Assembly (NCBI RefSeq): GCF_014529535.1 | Contig: NW_023504022.1 | Location: 864,986 to 928,985, forward strand | Length of the DNA stretch: 64,000 nt | DNA from: Bradysia coprophila | Lineage: Eukaryota > Arthropoda > Insecta > Diptera > Sciaridae | Reading direction: 5' to 3' | Shown: positions 31,500 to 42,569 of the stretch, piece after piece | Layout of the letters: the number at the start of each line of letters is the position of its first letter | Numbering within the stretch: the stretch's first letter is position 1 | The notes under the pieces: generated by a model | Database searches by the model: none | Seen by the model: the letters and a program-made list of their open reading frames with translations, nothing else | What the model was told of the DNA's origin: nothing | Program-made: the position numbers and the translations under genes

Positions 31500-32570
31500 T
31501 ATTGCAGAGTTTCGCCACTGCCAACTATTATTGTTTAGTTCAATATCCATTTTCTCCTTCGTTACTGTGACTTCCTAAAGATTAGTACACCGCTACTCCA
31601 AAACTTCGGCCTTTTTCAGACCAAGTTTTATTAGTGATGCCAACATGGGGTAAGGTTTGCCTTGATTTTATAAATACAAACATGTATCTACATTGAGCGA
31701 ATTAAAAGTAAACACAACCCCAATCTGGAATATTGCTATAATATTTGCAATTGAAATTGACTGTAAACACATTTTCGTTGATCTATATCGATTATTTTGA
31801 CGCAATGTAATGCAATGACAGGTGCATATTCTGAGCCGTCGTAAGGAACGAAGCCTATGTCGATGTTGTACTCGGTCAAGAAGCTTGAGGCAAGAAATAA
31901 CGCTGTTTGCCGGTTCGGTTTTGTCATTAGTGGCTCAATTGTTCACTATATTATTTTTTAATTAACATATTGCGTACTAATCTGTCATTTTAAGGAATTC
32001 ATATCATAAAGATCAAAACATTCTCATTTTAGAAGCTCTGTTACATAAAACGTTGTGTAAAAATGGACTATTAGACATGTTGAGATCGTTTTTAATACGT
32101 TATAAGATGAGTAGATTTATGCGGTTTTATCAACGATTCGATCATTGCTTTAATATACTTTCTGCGAAACATAACTAAGTACTCAACAGATTTGCTTCGA
32201 TCTTTAAGCGCCCAGAGTGTTTTACTTCGGAGAGTTAGCGCAGTTAGTTCTGTGGTACGAAATTATTTTTGTATCAAGTTATATCAGCTTTCAAACGAGT
32301 CACACAGAGCCAAAATAGATAACAAACACACTTATGTTATGTGCGCGAAGGCAATGTCAAATTGAGAAAGCGAAGAGAGAGCGAGATCCACACATTTTTC
32401 GTATTTCGCATAGCTAATTTCACCTGTTCTACGAAGGCAGCTACAACTGTACATTCATTACCCAGCATTACGGCTGTAGTCATATTAAAAAAAAAACGTT
32501 TGAATGACTGCGAGTTTGGATGAATGAGTCAAAACATTTTTCATAAAATCGCCGCACTAATGGAAGGAAA
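31500..32570. other. Non-coding stretch inside the 11.45-kb element
   Basis: AT-rich. A minus open frame at 31736-31927 (63 codons) has no family resemblance. Nothing else recognised. Confidence 0.35.
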
Positions 32571-32574
32571 GTGG

Positions 32575-34200
32575 CAAAGAGAATACACACCGAGTGCCTA
32601 AAAAAGGCGTTTATCACCGAGTTGCATACAACTATTTTCTCAATAAAGTCAACAAAAGTTTGGCACACGGTGAGAAATAGATTTTCGTACGTAGGACTAA
32701 AAGTCTTTTTTAGCGTGTGAGAGCCGAAGGCGAGTTCTGGAATCGAATATGCTAAAATAGTATTTTTCCTAACGCATGGAATCGTGCTGGAATCGCTAAA
32801 AAAGACTATTAGCATAAGTTAGGAACACCGTTTTGTTTGTAGTGTGCTGGAAATGAGCGACGAAGTCGCAATATTTCAACACTAGACAAACAAAAGACTT
32901 AGTCTGTGTTATGAATAACATTTTTCATATCCGACGGAGAAAAAGTGCTACAAAGACACAGTGAAATACGAACTTTTTCGAACGCTACAGATCCTTCAAC
33001 GAAGGCTGAATATTTATAAATTATAGTAGATTACTATGCCAGGGAAGCAATCGGCTTCGCCTCGGGTCGACAATCGACATCTAGTGCGAAAATAAACCAT
33101 CATTTCATATCTACCTTGGTAGAACGTTGTATGCAACTCGTTGATAAGTGGCTTTTTTTAGACACACGGTGCATATTTGCCATTTCAATTTCAATACATG
33201 CAATATCACACAAAATCTGTTTTTATAAGATTTTATACGTTGTAATACAGTATTTAATCTTAATCACATATTAATAATGTCCGAACGTAATTATGAGAAA
33301 TCTGCAAAGCACATCACTTTGGTCTATTTACAATCTATTGATCTAAACTTCATTGTAGAGCGCGCAAATCTACTTCGCCAAGTGTTAAAGCACAAGACAA
33401 CAATAAATGCAATCGATCATTTCATTTTGACTCATTTTATGGCTGTTTATACTGCCTATTTTTATCACTAGTTGTAGGATGATAGTACACCCTTTTTATC
33501 ACTAGTATAATAGTATCAATAGTATAAAAATGCAAAATCTAAAGTAATGACGAATAAAGTATTTTGCGGTTGATTACAATAATAATTGTTATGACTAATA
33601 CTCCGTAGAGTGTGTGTTCATTTGTATTTAGGCTATTTGGTTGCATGTGTCTAAACAATAATGAGATTTCGAAAATGAAAAGTTAAAGTTTCAAAGATAT
33701 CTGACGGTATCATCACATCAGCCTTTTTGAAGTTTAATTCCTTTTATATACCACTAAGCGTCTTTCTTGCGAAGACGTTTTTAAGTGAATAATTCTATTT
33801 TGCAAGCACTTTTCAGCAAATCAACTGGACAAAAATCGCGTTTCGGTAACTCTGTATACAAGGACAACTTTGCTGGAAGATAGTGGTGTTTTGTTAGGGT
33901 AACACTCAGACCAGCATTGCCGCTATCCTTACATACTTTTTATGAGTAAATGTATGACCTGATTCGACTGCCATTTCGTATGAATAAGACGAAAACATTT
34001 TGTATTCAATCACCGCGTTACATACAACGTTCTTCTCAATAAAGACAATTTACTTTTCGTAGTGGAGTTAAGAAAATAATTTAGTTTGTCTAGTGTTGAA
34101 ATATCGCGACTTCGTCGCTCATTTCCAGCACACTACAAACAAAAAATACTATTATCACTCGGTTGTAAAAATAACTATTATCGCAAAGTGTGCTTAAAAG
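32575..34200. repeat. Imperfect inverted repeat with arms at 32826-32892 and 34085-34150
   Basis: TTTGTTTGTAGTGTGCTGGA, AATGAGCGACGAAGTCGC and AATATTTCAACACTAGACAA on the left are complemented at 34085-34150. Inside are copies of the GTTGCATACAA / TTGATAAGTGGC hairpin words. A 64-codon frame at 33277-33471 has no family resemblance. A TTTTTATCACTAGTTGTAGG word at about 33456 matches the pair upstream of the transposase ATG. Confidence 0.55.
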
Positions 34201-34259
34201 TAAAACTTTCGTTGGCTTTATGAAGAAAAACGTTTTACTTTACATTATGTGGCGGGTAC

Positions 34260-34455
34260 TCGTTGAAGGATATGTAGAATCAACTCGCGGTTAATTATAA
34301 TTAGCCGACGACGGTGGACCAATTACAAGGTGATTAAAATCGACAGCGAGTTCGAGAGTTGATTAACTGCGAGTTAATTAAAATTGACTGAGAATTGATT
34401 GTAATCGCGGCGAGTTGGTTGTAATCCATTCGCGACCCATTTTAATCGACTAGCT
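34260..34455 (+). repeat. Degenerate minisatellite of GCGAGTTGATTA words
   Basis: CTCGCGGTTAATTA, GCGAGTTCGAGAGTTGATTA, ACTGCGAGTTAATTAAAATT and GCGGCGAGTTGGTTGTAATC are variants of one word of about 25 bp. Confidence 0.55.
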
Positions 34456-35060
34456 ACATTATACAGAGATGAGCCGGTTATTTTAAAAACCTGCATTTTC
34501 CGTTCGGTTATTTAATTGTCAGACGATTGAAGTAAAATTATAGTTCGTTGAATGCTTCAAAAATCTGCTAAATAGTACTGCGAATTTGAGTAGTAATATC
34601 GATAATAACTTTAGTGTTCCACAGCACAGTTATTGGTACCAATTCTATATAGATTTGGTCAACGTCGAATATTACAGTAATCTAAATCTAAACCTGTCTC
34701 GATTTTATCTTCATGAATTTCTTAAATGTGGAATGAGAAATTAAATTAACATCTCGAACTTTTGTCTGAAGATGGTACATGCATTTATATCATCATGTAT
34801 GCGAGGGACAAATGCGGTTTTGAGAGCTTGATGTAAGAATTGTCGCACTAGGTACCTTGAGAGTGGGCTCATATATAACTTTAATTTGTTTCGGGCAAGA
34901 GCTACGCTCAAGAGATGACTTCAAAATTTTGGTTTGCTAAACTTTTTGTGATTTTCTTTCATCCGCCACCTCTGGTCTATTTGTGAAGTTCACCCTCAGA
35001 GTATAATGTTATGGAAATATAAATAAACATCGATTCGAGCTTGGTAAATTCATTTATTTT
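34456..35060. other. Non-coding stretch downstream of the transposase gene
   Basis: No recognised gene. The polyadenylation signal of the transposase (AATAAA in minus sense, near 35090) lies at its right border. Confidence 0.4.
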
Positions 35061-35209
35061 TATCAATAAAAAATCTCCAGATTTATTTTCCTTGCAACTT
35101 CATTTCAATTCAAAATTCGTTAACTTAGTTACAATTATCCATTGTACAATCTTATTGCACCATTACATCAATCTGACAAGGAAGATAACGAAAAATTCGT
35201 TTTAAAAGT

Positions 35210-38200
35210 TTAGCTGTCATTTTCAGAATCTTCGTCAGACGAAACATTGCAGTCAATCGCGTCCCATGCACAACGCGTACGCGCTTTGAGTTTTGGTTGT
35301 TGATGACGGTCGAAGCCGAGGTAGCGCAAGACTGTAGTCAAGTGACTACAACAGCCCAGCGTTCTTTCACCGACCTTACACGTACAATACAGGCCCTCGA
35401 TAGCCTCATATCCACTCTCGTTTTCTCTGAACTTCACCCACGCGTCATGAGTTTTTGATCGACTGAATCTGGATTGAATCCGAACTCTGATGATTCCATC
35501 CATTTCACGATGAACGAATATTCCGAATTGGGAATCTTCCCTTAGGTGACTATCAACGTATCGTTCGGCAATTTTTATTTGATAGCTACCTAGGGTGATG
35601 CGTTTCAAGTCATCCATGGATAGTACAGGGAATCCTACTGCGGAAGTAGCGGATGCTTTCTCCCATCGGGTTGTCATTCGTTTCAAACCAAGTTTCTCGA
35701 TCTCATCTTTTAGTTGATTCGACTGAGGTATGTCGTTTGCACACACTTCGGCGATAACGTCATGGAACTCTTTGTTCTTGGTCAGTGGTTCGAAGTACGC
35801 ATTTATTATGGCACAAGCAATCCGATTGAAGCGCATGATTTTCGGGACGTATGTACCTTCGATCGTGTGCTTGAAAAAGGGAAACACGTTTTTGATTCTT
35901 GCGTTGACGGCTTCCACCACCCATCGGAACATTGTGACCTACAGACACAAAAAAATTAATCTAATTAGGAAATGGTTCGGATCTTTGTGTCATGAAAATT
36001 GGGTGAGTCAAGGAAACAGTTGATGAATATGGTCGTGGGCCGTGATCACTCGAAGACTCGAGGCTGAAACAGTTATTATCATTCTGACGTTGTTGACCGC
36101 AATTAGGTTTCATGATTCTAGCGTCCACATAGTTAGGACAATTTATTGGTTACTGAGGGACTTGTCTTTGAGCAAAGAACAGTATAAATCGAATGAATGA
36201 AATCAAATACATTCTCATTTGACACAAAACCCTCAACTATTGAATATGCCTGAAAGCTTTTGTCACGTTTGAAAAACACATACGGCTCTTGTGGCAAACC
36301 GTCGAAAATTGCTTTCGTAAATATTAACTACAAACATCGTTGGAATGAATTTGGAACTTTCTAAATATCGAACGGAACGGAACGGAACTATCGAACGGAA
36401 CGTTTTCTTATTTTTCTGGATTTCGTTGCAAATGAATTCTCAAGAAAATAATATCGTACGATTAAGTCCACTCAATTTCAACTATTCGAACTTGTTAAAG
36501 ATCATTCTTGAAATAAACTTACCATTCTCGAAGAATTCGCTTCATCACAATCGAAATTGATCCTTTTTCCAGTCAGTAAACTCGGCATGAAAACAGAGAA
36601 ACCCTTTTCAACAGTCTCATCTTTGACGTCACGATAGCCTCTATCTAAAAGGAAGTAGTCACCCTCTTCCAGGAAAAGGAGCAGATCGGAGTTTTCGTAA
36701 TGGTGTCGAATGTTTGCGGCGTCGTTATTTTTGGAGTCACAGAAGTACGGTCCGGCCGCTTCTAAAATGTATCCATCCGGGAAGACTATGTACAGTGGCT
36801 TCAGTAGATTTCGACATTTATGTAATGAGAATGTTTTCCGTTGCAGTTCGAAATCTGACGGTTTTTCGATGTAATTGTACGTCCCATCAGCAACCACACA
36901 TATACGAGATTCCGATTGGCCCAATATCTTCGACGTAAGCTTGATGGAATGCTTTTCCAGTGCTTCCTCTCGTGTTATATGATAATATCCAAGATAATTT
37001 GGAACAAAGTGTTGATCCAATGCTGAAGATACTGCATCGATGGTGTTACTGACGACCTGTTGAGTTGTCGAAAAGTTGTGAGCAATGACTTCTTGCTTCA
37101 TGTTGTTTCGAAGCAGCAGCAGAAACATCGCCAAGGCTGTTCGAAGTGATCGAGTTGTTGTGTTTCTCATTCCTAAATAAAAAGCTAGTGAATGGTAGGC
37201 TAAGAAGACCTATGAGACATACCTTTCAAATACTGCAACATATCATCGAAACTTTCCTTTTCGATACCCAAAAACATTCTGTATTTTTCCGGCTCGATTC
37301 CGTCCTCTTCAAAGTTGTACGGCGTTGAAATAGGTAGATTTGACACAGCATACAGCCACGTTTCGAATTCCTTAGTGTCCACATTCAAGTCTTGTTTCAT
37401 AGCTTCGATCTTTTGCAGTGCTTCCTCATTGAACATGCTCGAATGAGTTAGATGGTCGTCACACGTTCGATTCGTTTTAGGAACGTAGCACCGCTTTTCA
37501 AACCAGGCTTGTTGGATAGCTGGCCATGTTATAGCTTTTCTGCCACCATTCGATTGACAAATAAAACATCTTGATTGAGTGCTTCTCGCTCCTTGCAGAT
37601 GTATGCCCAATGAAGAAGATACTTTATTCGCATTTTCGTCAGTCAATGAATTCATTCCTGTTGGTGATTTAGAAGAACGATGGTTAGGGAGGAATCAACA
37701 ATCAGTGAAAAAGAAACCAATGTTGTCAGACCCAGCTTTTGTGTAGTTCGCAATAGTAAAGCGTAGATTAAAGTTACACAAATCCTTGGCTTTTTTGCCA
37801 TCAGAAAAACTTTTTTCGAAAAAATCGAATGTTGCTTAGCGTGGCAAGTGTAAGTATTGCGAAAGAGATCTACAATCCACACTGCTAATACAGTGCAGAT
37901 AGATTTACACAAGTGCCTCGGCCAACATAACTTTTCGTAATAAAAATTGTGCGAGTCAACGTAGGTGATATAAGTGTATACCGTTCGGAATTGGTGTTTG
38001 TTCGTGAGAAGCCTGTGAACCATCGGATTGCTCAAACGTTGGAGTATCGATCTCGCAAGCTTCAAATGTAGCTCCGTTTTCATTGACAATTGTTTCGATT
38101 CGTCTCATCGAATTCGTCTCCGTTTGAATCGAGCTCGATTCGGTTGATGCCAACACCATCACGGAAGAATCTTGAATCGGCAGCTTGAGTTTCTGTGATT

Positions 38201-39243
38201 TCTTCTTCTCAGTAACACGTTTGTTAACCGGACCCGTATCTGAAAATTCAGTGTCGAAATAAGTATATTTGAGACAGATTTGGCTCTGGCTGTCTGGCTG
38301 TCATGTTGGAAACTTTGATAGACACAAACTTTTTCTTTTGGATTTTCCTTTCGATGAGTGCAAAAATAGCAGTAAATCTAACATACTTCTCGGCGGAATT
38401 GCACATCCAGCTGAGTAAAGAAGTCAAAAAAGGTAAAAACTAACCATGCAAAGTCGTCTCTTTTCCCTGGCATGGTTCAGATGCAGCATAGGCCGATTCA
38501 ACCGTTCGTCTAACAATGCCAGTCTCAGTTGAGACATGGTTGTCATTTGGAAGTGATTCGATTCCATCCGTTGAGTTTTTATTTGTACACAGTTGCATCG
38601 AACTCAATTTGCATGACACTGTCATTGGAGTTGAATTTCTAGCCAACGGTTTGAGTTTATGCGACTTCTTCTTCACACTCGAACTTAATTCAGTCGCCGA
38701 AACATTCACTCCTGAAATGCAGTTGTTGACATAAGTTTACCGAAGCATAGCTGTGAAAGCCCATTAGGAGAAGGATGAAGGAGGTCTCATAAAACATAAT
38801 TCGTACATTTTTCATAAGACTTGTTGCTGCCCTTTATCAGTAAGAGATTGAAGAGATATCTTACCAGACGAATCGACTGACGTTGACGGTTGTTGATGAG
38901 TTACAGCTTCTTCTGACTGCTCGGCACCATCTGCTAGAGGCAAGTTACTCGTTACTGTTTTTGTGTATCCTCTAAGGACGCTTTTGTTGATGCCTGGCTC
39001 ATGAATAGTCGGTACAACATTTGTGGTTAGCTTGTGAGGTCCGCGATCCGTCATTCCGTAATGGGCAAGAACAGCATTACATTTTTTGCAAACAAAACTG
39101 TCTCTTGAAAATGCTTCCAAATTCAAGCCATTTTTCTCGGCATGAATTGCCAACAGCTTCCAGTTTGCATCTGTTCCAACACGAACTCTTTGGTTGCCGG
39201 TGTCGGTTCGACGAGAGCATAGGCAACAGAGAATCTTGGGCAT
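35210..39243 (-). CDS. DDE transposase with N-terminal zinc-binding modules and C-terminal SWIM motif, six exons, intact
   Basis: Exons, minus order: 39243-38865, 38711-38445, 38239-37982, 37657-37223, 37172-36523, 35938-35210. All junctions are GT/AG and keep frame (four phase-1 introns, the last phase 0), giving 905 residues without stops. Residues 1-70 hold a Cys-x2-Cys pair module (LCCLCSRR...FVCKKC). Residues 127-300 are Ser/Lys-rich linker with KKKSHKLKPLA and KKKSQKLKLPI. About 325-370 is a second module (CFICQSNGGRK...CYVPKTNRTCDDHL). Catalytic region: VVADGTYNYI (D542), FLLDRGYRD (D623), RWVVEAVNARIK (E672). SWIM: YCTC...GCCSHL, near 848-862. Family knowledge: the DGTY...DRGYRD...E pattern belongs to DDE_Tnp_4-like transposases, related to Harbinger/ISL2EU. 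SWIM may bind DNA. A polyadenylation signal follows. Confidence 0.88.
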
Positions 39244-39258
39244 GTCGGCGAGACGATT

Positions 39259-39354
39259 TTGTGCCTATCTTTATCACTAGTTGTGGGATGATAACGTTGT
39301 CTACCGATACGATATTCCACCTATTTTTATCACTAGTTGTGGGATGATATCAAT
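39259..39354 (-). promoter_or_regulatory. Pair of about 30-bp direct repeats upstream of the transposase ATG
   Basis: CCTATCTTTATCACTAGTTG-TGGGATGATA and CCTATTTTTATCACTAGTTG-TGGGATGATA, about 62 bp apart, lie 16-110 bp before the ATG at 39243. A third copy is near 33455, downstream of the gene, in the same orientation. They could be transposase- or regulator-binding sites, or remains of an earlier duplication. Confidence 0.5.
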
Positions 39355-39359
39355 TCACT

Positions 39360-40195
39360 TATTAATATAAAATCTTCAGAACAACTTGTTTGCTCGTTAC
39401 GTTAAGCCTAAGAATAGAGCGCCAAAAGCAACTGTTTCTGTTAGGTTGCCAACACTGTTTGCCAAATATCGCAATTTGGCGCGTAAAGTTACACAACACT
39501 ACAATTGTGACGACAATATGAAGGCTGTCTGCTTTAAGCAGGTCACGCAGACCGCCAGCCATTTTATTAGATACGTAAGAATACGCCGTGATGATCATTC
39601 TACACATAAAAAATTCTTAAAAAGTATCAGAGATTTAACGCGATTATTCTCTGTTCACTTTCTTTTTCATAAGAACAATAAAAACATCAGTAAATTCATA
39701 TCAAGCTTCATTATTTACTTTATCGATTATGTCTTGACCGTTTCGTCGTTTTGCTTATGTTCATTACGACGGCTCTGCTCATTACTTTTTCACAAACGTC
39801 AAATTTAGCCAAAGTAGCTTTCTTCGGTTGTACAATTCTTTTGGTTGTTATTTTGGTCGCGCTAAAGCTTTAGACATTTGAACCTAAAGCCCGAACGATA
39901 ACGATAGAACGGATGACAACGATCAACGTATCAGAAGTTCGATTGATGGTGAAATGAGCGACTCGGTAGACAATCATGTCTAAGTTTTTTCGATTTTATT
40001 CTGAAAATATTCGAGTAGAGCGGTTCTACTTTTCAAGTATTTTAAATGAATAGAAGTTCCATTTATGGAAATAGTGAATAATATTTTCTTAAAATTAAAG
40101 ATCAGAACAATATCCCACTTCAGTTTTTTCTTGAGTTTCTTTGTGAGGACAAATATACAGTCGAATTGAATATAAAAGTACTCCTTGGTAAGCTA
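39360..40195. other. Intergenic part between transposase promoter and right end
   Basis: A plus-strand frame of 140 codons (39386-39808) is rich in Lys/Arg early and hydrophobic late; it matches no family I know and may be chance. No other feature seen. Confidence 0.35.
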
Positions 40196-40368
40196 GGAAG
40201 TCGGGTAAATTTTTGGAGAATTTTGGCGAATTTCGGTGAATTTGGCAAATTTTTGTGAATTTTGATGAATTCGGCGAATTTCGGTGAATTTGGAGAATTT
40301 TTACGAATTTGGCGAATTTTTACGAATTTGGAGAATTTAAGCGAATTAATTCAACTAAATAGCCCCTG
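40196..40368 (-). repeat. Right end of the 11.45-kb element: subterminal GCGAATTT words plus TIR
   Basis: GTAAATTTTTGGAGAATTTT, GGCGAATTTCGGTGAATTTG, TTACGAATTTGGCGAATTTT and AAGCGAATTAATTCAACTAA, then the TIR. The words have the same orientation as at the left end; only the last 21 bp are inverted. Confidence 0.8.
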
Positions 40369-40374
40369 TAGTAT

Positions 40375-40625
40375 CCAACGTGACGAATTGGAAAAACTTT
40401 TCAATTGCTTCAGCATAGGAAAAATATACTGACACTGGAGAGTTAGATGGAATGTATGTACAGCATACGTATATGTTGGAAACACCAACATTGATTCTGA
40501 CAATCACAATTTCCACATTTTCGGTGCCAGGAACAATCACTCTTTCACTTGACAAAAATGAACGAACTGCGACCAGGACACCGCCACCAGACGAGTGAGG
40601 ACTGTTAGGCGAAGAGCGGTCGAAC
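40375..40625 (-). pseudogene. Jockey-like endonuclease, upstream part (split by the 11.45-kb element)
   Basis: Minus reading: SSPNSPHSSGGGVLVAVRSF, then ENVEIVIVRINVGVSNIYVC and CTYIPSNSPVSVYF, the central strands of a jockey-type endonuclease (GGGVLIAV, W-like, VCxxYIPP). It ends at VTLD and resumes at 28908 with TNDSVFITGDFN. The part before SSPNSP is lost at a junction with repeat sequence at about 40625. Confidence 0.85.
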
Positions 40626-40800
40626 TGTAATAAAACTGTTGCGTACAGGCGCAGATTGCGTCACCCTCAGTGATATCAGTTTAGGGTTTCCATTCTTCAA
40701 TTTTGAAAAAGAGGACATTTCGGCATCAAAGAAGAGGACAAAAAGAGGACGCCTTGACATTCAAAAAAGAGGACGAAAGTGAATTTCTGACACGGAATTA
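40626..40800 (+). repeat. Palindromic MITE fragment followed by AAGAGGAC words
   Basis: TTGCGTACAGGCGCAGATTG and CGTCACCCTCAGTGATATCA match the element at 30740-31169. From 40715 AAAGAGGACA recurs five times at 20-35 bp spacing. Confidence 0.6.
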
Positions 40801-41117
40801 CAGCAACTGTACATGCGTTTTGTGCAACTATTGTGTAATTTGCACCAGTTCATGCTAAAAACAAAAAATTCTGTGTACAATATGCATTGAAATCTTCCTG
40901 ATATTCTTTTGAATTCCTTCTTAGTGATAACATCCACTCCATATTACTTGAATGTAGTCTCGTTTTACCTTATCCTTGCGTGACCTTTGATATCTCACAC
41001 AACGCTACGCTGTTCTTGTAAAATGACTAACTTTTATTTTATTGTATGAAAAAATTAGGCGGTAAAGAATGCGAGCGGAGCGAGCGAAATTTTTTTGTGA
41101 TGAACATTTCGCACGGT

Positions 41118-41488
41118 GCGGTTGAACAACTTTTTTTCGAAAAGTTCGTAAACATGGGGTTTTCTTGTTAAAAATGATTGGGGTGATCCTAACGATTATT
41201 TTTCTCTTAAATTTAAAATGTTTTGTTTTGTTTTAAAGGTTTGAGTCTCTACTTCTTATAATTGTGCTTATAAAACCAAAAAAATACTTTAACAAGCTGT
41301 CCTAGTAGAAAATATTTGACAAAGAGCCATTTTTGACTCATTTTTTTAAGATAAATCAACTTTTCTCGAGAAGGCCCGGGCAAAACATTTTAAATTTAGG
41401 TGAAAAATAATCGTTAGGATCACCCCAATCATTTTTAACAAGAAAACCCCATGTTTACGAACGTTTCGAAAAAAAGTTGTTCAACCGC
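41118..41488. mobile_element. Inverted-repeat MITE, 371 bp, arms about 105 bp
   Basis: GCGGTTGAACAACTTTTTTT, CGTAAACATGGGGTTTTCTT and GTTAAAAATGATTGGGGTGA with CCTAACGATTATTTTTC return as complements at 41385-41488. The loop of about 155 bp is AT-rich. No gene. Confidence 0.8.
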
Positions 41489-41907
41489 CAGTAGGCCATG
41501 CGAAAATGCTCTACACACATTTTCACTGGACTAGAACCGATTGGACCGGTTTTGTATTTATATCTTTAAATCTGACAATCGGCTCAAATCTGTCTGTGTG
41601 ATCAGCACTAAACGACTGCACTATAGTATACACAAGAAGAGTAAACAGTTTCCTGGAAAGATCCAGTGCGTGAAATAATACAATTCGGTTTATTTGCTAA
41701 CAGTAAAATGCCGAAGTTCCGCATATGGTGTCTCTTTAGGAGTCCAGTGAATGGAAATCTTTCTGAAAGTTCGGTTCAAGTGATAATTCTGGGCAACACA
41801 GGTTTTGTGTACTGTATGTAGATGGTGGAATAATTGTCCTGAGTGCAAGACACACCTCCTTTGGTACCAATTACATTTTCCTGGAGGGTCGGTTAGCCAT
41901 AAAGAAA
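41489..41907. other. Host-side sequence left of the gypsy-type element
   Basis: Contains a 37-codon frame from ATG 41708 without known relatives. Together with 52948 onward it forms the empty site of the LTR element. Confidence 0.35.
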
Positions 41908-42126
41908 TGTGGGTTTGGTCAAGAGTGAATAAGTAACTTCAGTTATCTGATAGATACTTTGTCTATCTCTTTCTTTTTCATTAGCATTTTTGAGAACGTT
42001 TCAGTGTAGAGTTAGTCGATAAGAAGTATTGTTACGATTAAAATCTTTTGTATTTTCTGCAAATCTACCTTGAACATTAAAATTAATTTAATTATTTCAA
42101 ACTAACTTCGGGAGTTTTAATCTACT
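41908..42126 (+). repeat. 5' LTR of the gypsy-type element
   Basis: Begins TGTGGGTTTGGTCAAGAGTG and ends GGAGTTTTAATCTACT. The primer-binding region should follow from about 42126 (TGGGAAATCTAAGACTCC). Confidence 0.75.
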
Positions 42127-42569
42127 GGGAAATCTAAGACTCCTATATGGGGGCTCGTCCAGTTTGAATCATATCGAGTAATAGAGATTTTCGGAAAATA
42201 CAAAAGGCTGCTGAAGTGGTGGAAAAGTCGCGATCGAAAGTTGTTGTTCGCGTCGAAAAATCCCGATAAGAAGTGCAAAGAAGTATAAACGAAAAGAAGA
42301 CTGTAATAAACGAAAAGAAACTGTAATAAGTGAAAAGACGAAAAGAAGTTTCCTTGGAAAATCCAAGAGAATTGTGAAAAGTGGTTCGCAAAGAACATAA
42401 AAGAGCACATGCTCATCAGTTACGAAGTTCCGGCCATCGTTAATGAAAGGAAAGAGACGATAAAGTTTAACAGTGTAAAAACGATAAGTTTGACAGTTAA
42501 TCCAAACGATTGTTGAACTGTCAGTAAACAGTAAAGTAAAGACGTCGACTGTTGTTGACGAATAACTCC

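Larger units (their letters stand above)
28915..40368 (-). mobile_element. 11.45-kb DNA transposon with 21-bp inverted ends, 6-bp target duplication and a DDE/SWIM transposase
   Basis: CAGGGGCTATTTAGTTGAAT (plus one more T) begins at 28915 and is exactly inverted at 40348-40368. TAGTAT lies at 28909-28914 and 40369-40374. The host is a jockey-like endonuclease gene; deleting the element with one TAGTAT gives an unbroken frame (VTLD joined to TNDSVFITGDFN). Inside each end lie series of GGCGAATTTTTACGAATTTG words, in the same orientation at both ends. Cargo on the minus strand: a six-exon transposase gene (35210-39243). The rest holds nested insertions (29051-29810, 30740-31169) and hairpin repeats. 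Assignment of the transposase to these ends is inference. The 6-bp duplication excludes classical 2-, 3-, 4- and 8-bp superfamilies. Confidence 0.85.

Noticed and set aside
39386..39808. 140-codon plus-strand frame between transposase promoter and right end
   Set aside because: No domain, no splice or poly(A) context, divergent composition along its length. Mentioned but not called a gene.
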